NCBI GenBank assembly: GCA_014843695.1
Contig: JABXNX010000063.1
Location: 111,811 to 175,810 of the forward strand
Direction: 5' to 3'
Length of the DNA: 64,000 nt
DNA from: Archivesica marissinica
Lineage: Eukaryota; Mollusca; Bivalvia; Venerida; Vesicomyidae
The position numbers and the translations under genes are program-made. Of the stretch, positions 1-11,800 are shown piece by piece (position 1 is the stretch's first letter; each line of letters opens with the position of its first letter). A model generated the notes under the pieces. That model worked only from the letters and a program-made list of their open reading frames with translations. It searched no databases and had not been told where the DNA came from.

Positions 1-652
1 TATGCTATGTATGTTATGTATGTTATGTATGTTATGTATATTATGTATGTTATGTATGTTATGTATGGTATGTATGTATGTCATGTATGCTATGTATGTT
101 ATGTATGTTATGTATGTTATGTATGTTATGTATGTTATGTATGTTATGTATGTTATGTATGTTATGTATGTTATGTATGTTATGTATGTATGTATGTATG
201 TATGTATGTATGTATGTATGTATGTATGTATGTATGTATGTATGTATGTATGTATGTATGTATGTATGTAGTATGTATGTATGTATGTATGTATGTATGT
301 ATGTATGTATGTATGTATGTATGTATGTATGTATGTATGTATGTATGTATGTATGTATGTATGTATGTATGTATGTATGTATGTATGTATGTATGTATGT
401 ATGTATGTATGTATGTATGTATGTATGTATGTATGTATGTATGTATGTATGTATGTATGTATGTATGTATGTATGTATGTATGTATGTATGTATGTATGT
501 ATGTATGTATGTATGTATGTATGTATGTATGTATGTTGTATGTATGTATGTATGTATGTTGTATGTATGTATGTATGTATGTATGTATGTATGTATGTAT
601 GTATGTATGTATGTATGTATGTATGTATGTATGTATTATGTATGTATGTATG

Positions 653-683
<31 letters not shown>

Positions 684-805
684 TGTATGTATGTATGTAT
701 GTATGTTGTATGTATGTATGTATGTATGGTATGTATGTATGTATGTATGTATGTATGTATGTATGTATGTATGTATGTAGTATGTATGTATGTATGTCTG
801 TATAA
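1..805. repeat. TATG microsatellite with a 9-bp subarray
   Basis: Positions 1-185 are a 9-bp repeat (ATGTATGTT). From about 186 it becomes a nearly pure TATG tetranucleotide run with rare one-base slips (for example near 270, 537, 560, 636, 682 and 707). ORFs here are repeat artefacts. Confidence 0.97.
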
Positions 806-2170
806 ATGATGTGGCATTGTATGTATACCTGTATAAATGATGTTTATTGTATGTATACCAGTATAAATGATGTGGCATTGTATGAATACCTGTATAAATG
901 ATGAGGCATTGCATGTCTACCTGTATAAATGTATATATGTATAAATGATGTGGCATTGCAGGTATACCTGTATAAATGTATATCTGTATAAATGATGTGG
1001 CAGTGTATGTATGTATGCACACCTGTATAAATGTATATCTGAATAAATGATGTGGCAGTGTATGTATGTATGCACACGTGTATAAATGTATATCTGAATA
1101 AATGATGTGGCAGTGTATGTATGTATGCACACCTGTATAAATGTATATCTGTATAAATGATGTGACAGTGTATGTATGTATGCACACCTGTATAAATGTA
1201 TATCTGAATAAATGATGTAGCATTGTATGTATGTATGTATGTATATCTGTATAAATGATGTGGCATTGAAGGTATACCTGTATAAATGTATATCTGTATA
1301 AATGATGTGGCATTGTATGTATACCTGTATAAATGTATATCTGTATAAATGATGTGGCATTGTATGTATACCTGTATATATGTATAAATGATGTGGCATT
1401 GTATGTATACCTGTATAAATGATGTGACATTGCATGTATACCTGTATAAATGTATAACTGTATAAATGATGTGGCATTGTATGTATACCTGTATAAATGA
1501 TGTGGCATTGCATGTATACATGTATAAATGTATATCTGTATAAATGATGTGGCATTGAAAACATGATGTGGCATTGTATGTATACCTGTATAAATGTATA
1601 ACTGTATAAATGATGTGGCATTGTATGTATACCTGTATAAATGATGTGACATTGTATGTATACCAGTATAAATGTATACCTGTATAAATGATGTGGCATT
1701 GTATGTATACCTGTATAAATGTATATCTGTATAAATGATGTGGCATTGTATGTATACCTGTATAAATGTATATCTGTATAAATAATGTGGCATTGCACAT
1801 GTATATCTGTATAAATGATGTGACATTGTATGTATACCTGTATAAATGTATACCTGTATAAATGATGTGGCATTGTATGTATACCTGTATAAATGTATAT
1901 CTGTATAAATGATGTGACATTGTATGTATACCTGTATAAATGTATATCTGTATAAATGATGTGACATTGTATGTATACCTGTATAAATGACATGGCATTG
2001 CATGTATACCTGTATAAATGATGTGGCATTGCATGCATACCTGTATAAATGTATATCTGTATAAATGATGTGACATTGTATGTATACCTGTATAAATGTA
2101 TCTGTATAAATGATGTGGCATTGTATGTATACCTGTATAAATGTATATCTGTATAAATGATGTGGCATTG
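806..2170. repeat. 31-bp exon-junction minisatellite, left part
   Basis: Unit on the plus strand is roughly GTATAAATGATGTGGCATTG plus TATGTATACCT (31 bp). It is mixed with a short 16-bp variant (GTATAAATGTATATCT) and a subarray with TATGTATGCACACC. In the sense strand of the gene the unit reads CATTTATACAG|GTATACATAC..., a copy of exon D's 5' splice junction. The array resumes at 3043 after the MITE. Confidence 0.95.
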
Positions 2171-2172
2171 TA

Positions 2173-3040
2173 CAGTAAAACCCCTATACTAAGACCATCT
2201 ATGGGACTTCCAAAAAGTGGTCTTATTAGCGGGGTGGTCTCTTTATCGAGTTTGGTCCAGAAGACCAAATTATGATAATTTTACTACATGTACAATGTAC
2301 TTTTACATATGACAATTTCTTGGTGTTTCTGTTTTAATTACAGAAGGGTTGGTTGTTTCTATGGTTTAGGATTGTACTTCTGAAATCCATTCATAGACAA
2401 CTGTATATCACAATTAATTAATAAATAATTAAATAAAGAACAATGTAAATGAGTTAATCCATTTATTTTCAACATTTATTTTCTTGTTTTCATTAATTAT
2501 ATTGTGTATACCAAGCACAGTAGTTTCCTTGAAAAGGACATATCATCATCAATCATTCACGGGTTGACTGCTTATATAGACACTTCACTTTCACGGATTG
2601 TTTCTCGATCTCATCTTGGATGTTTTAGCTAAGTCCTGTGACAGAGTGCCCAAGTCCTTACACATGCAGTACAACTTTAGCTGTGATACTCCACTCCAGA
2701 CAATATACAAAAGATTAAAAGCAATCATATACAATCAACACTTCCGTGTTTATCTCACTTAACCATGACTGATACCATAAAGTGGTCGCTTAATTGTCGT
2801 AAAACAGGGACATAATTAAAAATGTTTTATCAATGAAAGTGAGAAAATCGCCCGTGGTCGTATTATGGGTTCAATTAGCATAGGATTAATGGCATTTGTC
2901 TGAATTAACTGGTCATATTACGGAATAACGGGATGGTCTGGTTATCGGGGTCAACGACCAGTGACATGTATAGTGAAAACAATCATTCGCAATAGCGGGG
3001 TGGTCTCGAAATCGGGGTGGTCGCATAGAGGGTTTTACTG
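2173..3040. mobile_element. Pogo/Tigger-like MITE, copy 1
   Basis: 868-bp element bounded by TA target duplications (2171-2172 and 3041-3042). Its short terminal inverted repeats are CAGTAAAACCCCTAT and, in reverse complement at the right end, CAGTAAAACCCTCTATG. Subterminal GGGGTGGTCTC motifs also repeat in inverted sense. CAGT termini with a TA duplication fit the Tc1/mariner-pogo superfamily. No transposase is visible, so it is non-autonomous. It is inserted in a GCATTG-TA-TGTATAC site of the 31-bp array. A second family member lies at 49731-50623 in reverse orientation. Confidence 0.85.
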
Positions 3041-3042
3041 TA

Positions 3043-3367
3043 TGTAAAACATTGTATGTATACCTGTATAAATGTATATCTGTATAAATGATGTAGCATT
3101 GTATGTATACCTGTATAAATGTATATCTGTATAAATGATGTGGCATTGAATGTATACCTGTATAAATGATGTGGCATTGTATGTATACCTGTATATCTGT
3201 ATAAATGATGTGGCATTGTATGTATACCTGTATAAATGATGTGGCATTGTATGTATACCTGTATAAATGTATATCTGAATAAATGATGTAGCATTGTATG
3301 TATACCTGTATAAATGATGAGGAATTGCATGTATACCTGTATAAAGTATGTGGCATTGTATGTATAC
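3043..3367. repeat. 31-bp exon-junction minisatellite, right part, abutting exon D
   Basis: Same unit as 806-2170. The array runs directly into exon D's donor: the first intron bases of the gene are the first repeat unit. At least ten donor-like CAG|GTATAC copies lie here. Confidence 0.95.
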
Positions 3368-3531
3368 CTGTCTAAATGAAATGGCGACAATCTTCCAGTC
3401 ATTTCATCATCGCTGAAATTTGGACTGCTGTAAGATTGAGAGTAACGTCCCTTGGAGGAAATAGAACTCTCACTGTGGTCTGGTTCCTCTATGTCTGGTA
3501 CCTGGATACCATCGGTACTCTTTAACTTGCT
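3368..3531 (-). CDS. FAM13: FAM13-family protein, internal exon D (Ser-rich, LSPF motif)
   Basis: Minus-strand exon of 164 bp. The acceptor TATTCACAG|AGCAAG starts in phase 0, matching the end of exon C. The donor TTAGACAG|GTATAC leaves phase 2. The peptide begins SKLKSTDGIQVPDIEEPDHS, continues through a Ser-rich stretch (SSISSKGRYSQSYSSPNFS) and ends DDEMTGRLSPFHLD. The final motif matches vertebrate FAM13A (DERPLSPFY). This region is expected to be disordered and phosphorylatable. The last 11 exon nt and first 20 intron nt form the unit of the adjoining 31-bp array. The coiled-coil part of FAM13 proteins would lie in exons left of the window. Confidence 0.85.
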
Positions 3532-3579
3532 CTGTGAATATATTTATTAAGAATGACCCACCTGTATGTAAGACGATCT

Positions 3580-4232
3580 TGTACGGAAGAGTGCAGAGAT
3601 GAGCTTCCCATTTGTAACATATTTACACGATATTGTACGGAAGAGTGCAGAGATGAGCTTCCCATTTGTAACATATTTACACGATATTGTACGGAAGAGT
3701 GCAGAGATGAGCTTCCCATTTGTAACATATTTACACGATATTGTACGGAAGAGTGCAGAGATGAGCTTCCCATTTGTAACATATTTACACGATATTGTAC
3801 GGAAGAGTGCAGAGATGAGCTTCCCATTTGTAACATATTTACACGATATTGTACGGAAGAGTGCAGAGATGAGCTTCCCATTTGTAACATATTTACACGA
3901 TATTGTACGGAAGAGTGCAGAGATGAGCTTCCCATTTGTAACATATTTACACGATATTGTACGGAAGAGTGCAGAGATGAGCTTCCCATTTGTAACATAT
4001 TTACACGATATTGTACGGAAGAGTGCAGAGATGAGCTTCCCATTTGTAACATATTTACACGATATTGTACGGAAGAGTGCAGAGATGAGCTTCCCATTTG
4101 TAACATATTTACACGATATTGTACGGAAGAGTGCAGAGATGAGCTTCCCATTTGTAACATATTTACACGATCTTGTACGGAAGAGTGCAGAGATGAGCTT
4201 CCCATTTGTAACATATTTACACGATATTGTAC
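3580..4232. repeat. 54-bp minisatellite, about 12 near-identical copies
   Basis: Unit begins TGTACGGAAGAGTGCAGAGA and ends ATTTACACGATAT. Copies are almost base-perfect, implying recent expansion or gene conversion. Because 54 is a multiple of 3, several frames stay open on both strands, for example CTEECRDELPICNIFTRY on plus. No other coding sign is seen. It lies just upstream (sense) of exon D's acceptor. Confidence 0.96.
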
Positions 4233-4363
4233 TATTGAATTTATTTAATGAGTCTTATAAAAATGATAAAAACACGAACCTCTGGAGTTTCTATCGTTTT
4301 TAGAAGACTCGATCATTAAATAACTTCACTAACAAATGAACACGAGTATAAGATCGTATTTAT

Positions 4364-6867
4364 AACATAGTCGTCGATGCAGTATAACATAGTCGTCGAT
4401 GCAGTATAACATAGTCGTCGATGCAGTATAACATAGTCGTCGATGCAGTATAACATAGTCGTCGATGCAGTATAACATAGGCGTCGATGCAGTATAACAG
4501 TCGTCGATGCAGTATAACATAGTCGTCGATGCAGTATAACATAGTCGTCGATGCAGTATAACATAGTCGTCGATGCAGTATAACATAGTCGTCGATGCAG
4601 TATAACATAGTCGTCCATGCAGTATAACATAGTCGTCGATGCAGTATAACATAGTCGTTGATGCAGTATAACATAGGCGTCAATGCAGTATAACATAGTC
4701 GTCGATGCAGTATAACATAGTCGTCGATGCAGTATAACATAGTCGTCGATGCAGTATAACATAGTCGTCGATGCAGTATAACATGGTCGTTGATGCAGTA
4801 TAACATAGTCGTCGATGCAGTATAACATAGTCGTCGATGCAGTATAACATAGTCGATGCAGTATAACATAGTCGTCGATGCAGTATAACATAGTCGTCGA
4901 TGCAGTATAACATAGTCGTCGATGCAGTATAACATAGTCGATGCAGTATAACATAGTCGATGCAGTATAACATAGTCGTCGATGCAGTATAACATAGTCG
5001 TTGATGCAGTATAACATAGTCGTCGATGCAGTATAACATAGTCGTCGATGCAGTATAACATAGTCGTCGCAGTATAACATAGTCGATGCAGTATAACATA
5101 GTCGTCCATGCAGTATAACATAGTCGTCAATGCAGTATAACATAGTCGTCGATGCAGTATAACATAGTCGTCGATGCAGTATAACATAGTCGTCGATGCA
5201 GTATAACATAGTCGTCGATGCAGTATAACATAGTCGTCGATGCAGTATAACATAGTCGTCGATGCAGTATAACATAGTCGTCCATGCAGTATAACATAGT
5301 CGTCGATGCAGTATAACATAGTCGTCGATGCAGTATAACATAGTCGTCGATGCAGTATAACATAGTCGTCGATGCAGTATAACATAGGCGTCGATGCAGT
5401 ATAACATAGTCGTCGCAGTATAACATAGTCGATGCAGTATAACATAGTCGTCCATGCAGTATAACAGTCGTCGTCGATGCAGTATAACATAGTCGTCGAT
5501 GCAGTATAACATAGTCGTCCATGCAGTATAACATAGTCGTCGATGCAGTATAACATAGTCGTCGATGCAGTATAACATAGTCGTCGATGCAGTATAACAT
5601 AGTGTCGATGCAGTATAACATAGTCGTCGATGCAGTATAACATAGTCGTCCATGCAGTATAACATAGTCGTCGATGCAGTATAACATAGTCGTCGATGCA
5701 GTATAACATAGTCGTCCATGCAGTATAACATAGTCGTCGATGCAGTATAACATAGTCGTCGATGCAGTATAACATAGTCGTTGATGCAGTATAACATAGT
5801 CGTCGATGCAGTATAACATAGTCGTCGATGTAGTATAACATAGTCGTTGATGCAGTATAACATAGGCGTCGATGCAGTATAACATAGTCGTCGATGCAGT
5901 ATAACATAGTCGTCGATGCAGTATAACATAGTCGATGCAGTATAACATAGTCGATGCAGTATAACATAGTCGATGCAGTATAACATAGTCGATGCAGTAT
6001 AACATAGTCGATGCAGTATAACATAGTCGTCCATGCAGTATAACATAGTCGTCGATGCAGTATAACATAGTCGTCGATGCAGTATAACATAGTCGTCGAT
6101 GCAGTATAACATAGTCGATGCAGTATAACATAGTCGTCCATGCAGTATAACATAGTCGTCGATGCAGTATAACATAGTCGTCGATGCAGTATAACATAGT
6201 TGTCGATGCAGTATAACATAGTCGATGCAGTATAACATAGTCGTCGATGCAGTATAACATAGTCGTCGATGCAGTATAACATAGTCGTCGATGCAGTATA
6301 ACATAGTTGTCGATGCAGTATAACATAGTCGTCGATGCAGTTTAACATAGTCGTTGATGCAGTATAACATAGTCGTCGATGCAGTATAACATAGTCGTTG
6401 ATGCAGTATAACATAGTCGTCGATGCAGTATAACATAGTCGTTGATGCAGTATAACATAGGCGTCGATGCAGTATAACATAGTCGTTGATGCAGTATAAC
6501 ATAGTCGTCGATGCAGTATAACATAGTCGTCCATGCAGTATAACATAGTCGTCGATGCAGTATAACATAGTCGTTGATGCAGTATAACATAGGCGTCGAT
6601 GCAGTATAACATAGTCGTCCATGCAGTATAACATAGTCGTCGATGCAGTATAACATAGTCGTCGATGCAGTATAACATAGTCGTCGCAGTATAACATAGT
6701 CGATGCAGTATAACATAGTCGTCCATGCAGTATAACATAGTCGTCGATGCAGTATAACATAGTCGTCGATGCAGTATAACATAGTCGTCGATGCAGTATA
6801 ACATAGTCGATGCAGTATAACATAGTCGTCGATGCAGTATAACATAGTCGTCGATGCAGTATAACAT
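4364..6867. repeat. 22-bp minisatellite with 19-bp deletion variants
   Basis: About 115 copies of CAGTATAACATAGTCGTCGATG. Variants lack a GTC (19 bp) or carry GGCG, GTTG or GTCC changes. Combinations such as the CGTCGCAG junction recur at about 5067, 5412 and 6684, so blocks larger than the unit have been copied. Long minus-strand ORFs (VILHRRLCYTASTTMLYC) are artefacts. Confidence 0.97.
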
Positions 6868-6974
6868 TGTATTGTGTATATTCACTGAATTGCAAATGCT
6901 CCATGTACATGTGCATCACATTTTAATTGTAATGTTCTCCAATAATCAGCTTCTAAATTCCTGAAACCATTATA
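6868..6974. other. Short non-repeat segment
   Basis: About 100 bp of AT-rich sequence between arrays; no exon, RNA gene or transposon end recognised. Confidence 0.6.
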
Positions 6975-7128
6975 CCACAAAGCACTAGTAAATGTATTCT
7001 AAACAACAGTGTGTGTTCTACATCTATATTATAACACAGAACACTAGTAAATGTATTCTAAACAACAGTGTGTGTTCTACATCTATATTATAACACAGAA
7101 CACTAGTAAATGTATTCTAAACAACAGG
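6975..7128. repeat. About 58-bp tandem repeat, 2-3 copies
   Basis: The segment AACACTAGTAAATGTATTCT ... TATATTATAACACAG occurs nearly three times in tandem, with a GCACTAG variant in the first copy. Confidence 0.9.
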
Positions 7129-7140
7129 AATATGATGTCA

Positions 7141-7956
7141 AAACAAGTACTTTACTATGCTAACATAACAAGTACTTTACTATGCTAACACAACAAGTAC
7201 TTTACTATGCTAACATAACAAGTACTTTACTATGCTAACACAACAAGTACTTTACTATGCTAACACAACAAGTACTTTACTATGCTAACATAACAAGTAC
7301 TTTACTATGCTAACACAACAAGTACTTTACTATGCTAACATAACAAGTACTTTACTATGCTAACATAACAAGTACTTTACTATGCTAACACAACAAGTAC
7401 TTTACTATGCTAACACAACAAGTACTTTACTATGCTAACATAACAAGTACTTTACTATGCTAACATAACAAGTACTTTACTATGCTAACATAACAAGTAC
7501 TTTACTATGCTAACACAACAAGTACTTTACTATGCTAACATAACAAGTACTTTACTATGCTAACATAACAAGTACTTTACTATGCTAACATAACAAGTAC
7601 TTTACTATGCTAACATAACAAGTACTTTACTATGCTAACACAACAAGTACTTTACTATGCTAACATAACAAGTACTTTACTATGCTAACATAACAAGTAC
7701 TTTACTATGCTAACACAACAAGTACTTTACTATGCTAACACAACAAGTACTTTACTATGCTAACATAACAAGTACTTTACTATGCTAACACAATAAGTAC
7801 TTTACTATGCTAACATAACAAGTACTTTACTATGCTAACATAACAAGTACTTTACTATGCTAACACAACAAGTACTTTACTATGCTAACACAACAAGTAC
7901 TTTACTATGCTAACATAACAAGTACTTTACTATGCTAACATAACAAGTACTTTACT
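7141..7956. repeat. 25-bp minisatellite
   Basis: About 33 copies of ACAAGTACTTTACTATGC plus TAACAYA. The only frequent variable site is C/T in the AACACA/AACATA segment, which gives a two-state variant map along the array. Confidence 0.97.
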
Positions 7957-8845
7957 ACATACCGGTAGACACCAGGTGGCAGGTAATACCAGCATACCGG
8001 TAGACACCAGGTGGCAGGTAATACCAGCATACCGGCAGACACCAGGTGGCAGGTAATACCAGCATACCGGCAGACACCAGGTGGCAGGTAATACCAGCAT
8101 ACCGGCAGACACCAGGTGGCAGGTAATACCAGCATATCGGTAGACACCAGGTGGCAGGTAATACCAGCATACCGGCAGACACCAGGTGGCAGGTAATACC
8201 AGCATACCGGCAGACACCAGGTGGCAGGTAATACTAGCATACCAGCAGACACCAGGTGGCAGGTAATACCAGCATACAGGCAGACACCAGGTGGCAGGTA
8301 ATACCAGCATACCGGCAGACACCAGGTGGCAGGTAATACCAGCATACCGGCAGACATCAGGTGGCAGGTAATACCAGCATACCGGCAGACACCAGGTGGC
8401 AGGTAATACCAGCATACCGGCAGACACCAGGTGGCAGGTAATACCAGCATACCGGCAGACACCAGGTGGCAGGTAATACCAGCATACCGGCAGACACCAG
8501 GTGGCAGGTAATACCAGCATACCGGCAGACACCAGGTGGCAGGTAATACCAGCATACCGGCAGACACCAGGTGGCAGGTAATACCAGCATACCGGCAGAC
8601 ACCAGGTGGCAGGTAATACCAGCATACCGGCAGACACCAGGTGGCAGGTAATACCAGCATACCGGCAGACACCAGGTGGCAGGTAATACCAGCATACCGG
8701 CAGACACCAGGTGGCAGGTAATACCAGCATACCGGCAGACACCAGGTGGCAGGTAATACCAGCATACCGGCAGACACCAGGTGGCAGGTAATACCAGCAT
8801 ACCGGCAGACACCAGGTGGCAGGTAATACCAGCATACCAGCAGAC
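7957..8845. repeat. 35-bp minisatellite
   Basis: About 25 copies of CCGGCAGACACCAGGTGGCA plus GGTAATACCAGCATA. It is G+C richer than its neighbours. Variants (CCGGTAG, ATATCGG, ACAGGCAG) cluster at the left edge, so the right half is the most homogenised. Minus-strand ORFs (CWYYLPPGVCRYAG) follow from the stop-free unit. Confidence 0.97.
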
Positions 8846-8879
8846 ATCATGTGGCATTGTAATAGGGGTTTTATTGTAT

Positions 8880-11800
8880 TTACACACAACGAGTGTGTTT
8901 CCACATAATGAGTGTGTTTACACATAATGCAGGTGTTACACATGCACATAATGCAGGTGTTACACATAAACTTAATGCAGCTGTTACACATACACATGAT
9001 GCAGGTGTTTACACATAACGAGTGTGTTTCCACATAATGAGTGTGTTTACACATAATGCAGGTGTTACACATGCACATAATGCAGGTGTTACACATACAC
9101 ATAATGCAGGTGTTACACATACACTTAATGCAGCTGTTACACATACACATGATGCAGGTGTTTACACATAATGAGTGTGTTTACACATAATGCGGGTGTT
9201 TACACATAATGAAGGTGTTTCCACATACACATAATGCAGGTGTTTACACATAATGAGTGTGCTTACACATAATGCAGGTCATACATATAATGCAGGTGTT
9301 TACACATAATGAGTGTGTTTACACATAATGCAGATGTTACAAATAATGAGTGTGTTTACACATAATGCGGGTGTTTCCACATAATGAGTGTGTTTACACA
9401 TAATGCAGGTGTTTCCACATAATGAGTGTGTTTACACATAATGCAAGTGTTACACATAATGCAGGTGTTTACACATAATGTGGGTGTTTACACATAATGC
9501 AGGTGTTACACATAATGTAGGTGTTACACATACACATAATGCAGGTGTTACACATAATGCAGGTGTTACACATACACATAATGTAGGTGTTACACATACA
9601 CATAATGTAGGTGTTACACATAATGTGGGTGTTACACATAATGCAGGTGTTACACATAATGTAGGTGTTACACATACACATAATGTAGGTGTTACACATA
9701 CACATAATGTAGGTGTTACACATACACATAATGTAGGTGTTACACATACACATAATGCAGGTGTTTCACATACACATAATGCAGGTGTTACACATACACA
9801 TAATGTAGGTGTTACACATACACATAATGCAGGTGTTACACATAATGTAGGTGTTACACATACACATAATGTAGGTGTTACACATACACATAATGCAGGT
9901 GTTACACATACACATAATGTAAGTGTTACACATACACATAATGCAGGTGTTACACATACACATAATGCAGGTGTTACACATACACATAATGCAGGTGTTA
10001 CATAATGTAGGTGTTACACATACACATAATGCAGGTGTTACACATACACATAATGCAGGTGTTACACATACACATAATGCAGGTGTTACACATACACATA
10101 ATGCAGGTGTTACACATAATGTAGGTGTTACACATACACATAATGCAGGTGTTACACATACACATGATGCAGGTGTTACACATACACATAATGCAGGTGT
10201 TACACATACACATAATGCAGTTGTTACACATACACTTAATGCAGGTGTTACACATACACATAATGCAGGTGTTACACATACACATAATGCAGGTGTTACA
10301 CATACACATAATGTAGGTGCTACACATACACATAATGCAGGTGTTACACATACACATAATGCAGGTGTTACACACATAATGTAGGTGTTACACATACACA
10401 TAATGCAGGTGTTACACATACACATAATGCAGGTGTTACACATAATGCAGGTGCTACACATACACATAATGCAGGTGTTACACATACACATAATGTAGGT
10501 GTTACACATACACATAATGCAGGTGCTACACATACACATAATGCAGGTGTTACACATACACATAATGCAGGTGTTTCCACATACACATAATGCAGGTGCT
10601 ACACATACACATAATGCAGGTGTTACACATACACATAATGCAGGTGTTACACATACACATAATGCAGGTGTTACACATACACATAATGCAGGTGTTACAC
10701 ATAATGCAGGTGTTACACATACACATAATGCAGGTGTTACACATACACATAATGCAGGTGTTACACATACACATAATGCAGGTGTTTCCACATACACATA
10801 ATGCAGGTGTTACACATACACATAATGCAGGTGTTACACATAATGTAGGTGTTACACATACTGTAGGTGTTACACATAATGCAGGTGTTTACACATAATG
10901 CGGGTGTTTACACATAATGTGGTGCTTACACATAATGCAGGGTGTTTACAAATAATGCGGGTGTTTACACATAATGCGGTGTTTACACATAATGCAGGTG
11001 ATTACACATAATGCGGTGCTTACACATAATGCTGTTGTTTACACATACACATAATGCGGTGTTTACACATAATGAGTGTGTTTACACATAATGCGGGTGT
11101 TTACACATAATTCAGGTGTTACACATACACATAATGCAGGTATTTACACATAATGAGTGTGTTTACACATAATGCAGGTCATACACATAATGCAGGTGTT
11201 ACACATAATGAGTGTGTTTACACATACACATAATGCAGGTGTTACACATACACATAATGCAGGTGTTTACACATAATGAGTGTGTTTACACATAATGCAG
11301 GTGTTACACATACTGCAGGTGTTTACACATAATGAGTGTGTTTACACACATAATGCGGGTGTTTACACATAATGCAGGTGTTACACATAATGCAGGTGTT
11401 ACACATAATGCAGGTGTTACACATAATGTGGGTGTTTACACATAATGAGTGTGTTTACACATAATGCAGGTGATTACACATAATGCGGTGCTTACACATA
11501 ATGCTGTTGTTTACACATAATGAGTGTGTTTACATATAATGTGGGTGATTACACATAATGAGTGTGTTTACACATAATGCGAGTGTTTACACATAATGTG
11601 GTGTTTACACATAATGCGGGTGTTTACACATAATGCGGATGTTTACACATAATGCGGTGTTTACACATAATGCGGTGCTTACACATAATGCTGCTGTTTA
11701 CACATACACATAATGAGTGTGTTTACACATAATGCGGGTGTTTACACATAATGTGGTGTTTACACATAATGCGGGTGTTAACACATAATGTGGTGTTTAC

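Noticed and set aside
3532..3600. A further FAM13 exon ending TACATACAG|GTGGGT just before exon D
   Set aside because: It would leave a 30-bp intron, too short for normal splicing, and exon C already joins exon D in phase.
3553..4248. Cysteine-containing 18-residue repeat protein (CTEECRDELPICNIFTRY)
   Set aside because: Units are identical at the DNA level, including third positions, and open frames exist on both strands; it sits in an intron next to exon D.
4316..6919. 841- and 867-codon ORFs in the 22-bp array
   Set aside because: Frame-cycling artefact of a stop-free unit; overlapping ORFs in several frames of the same strand are equally long.
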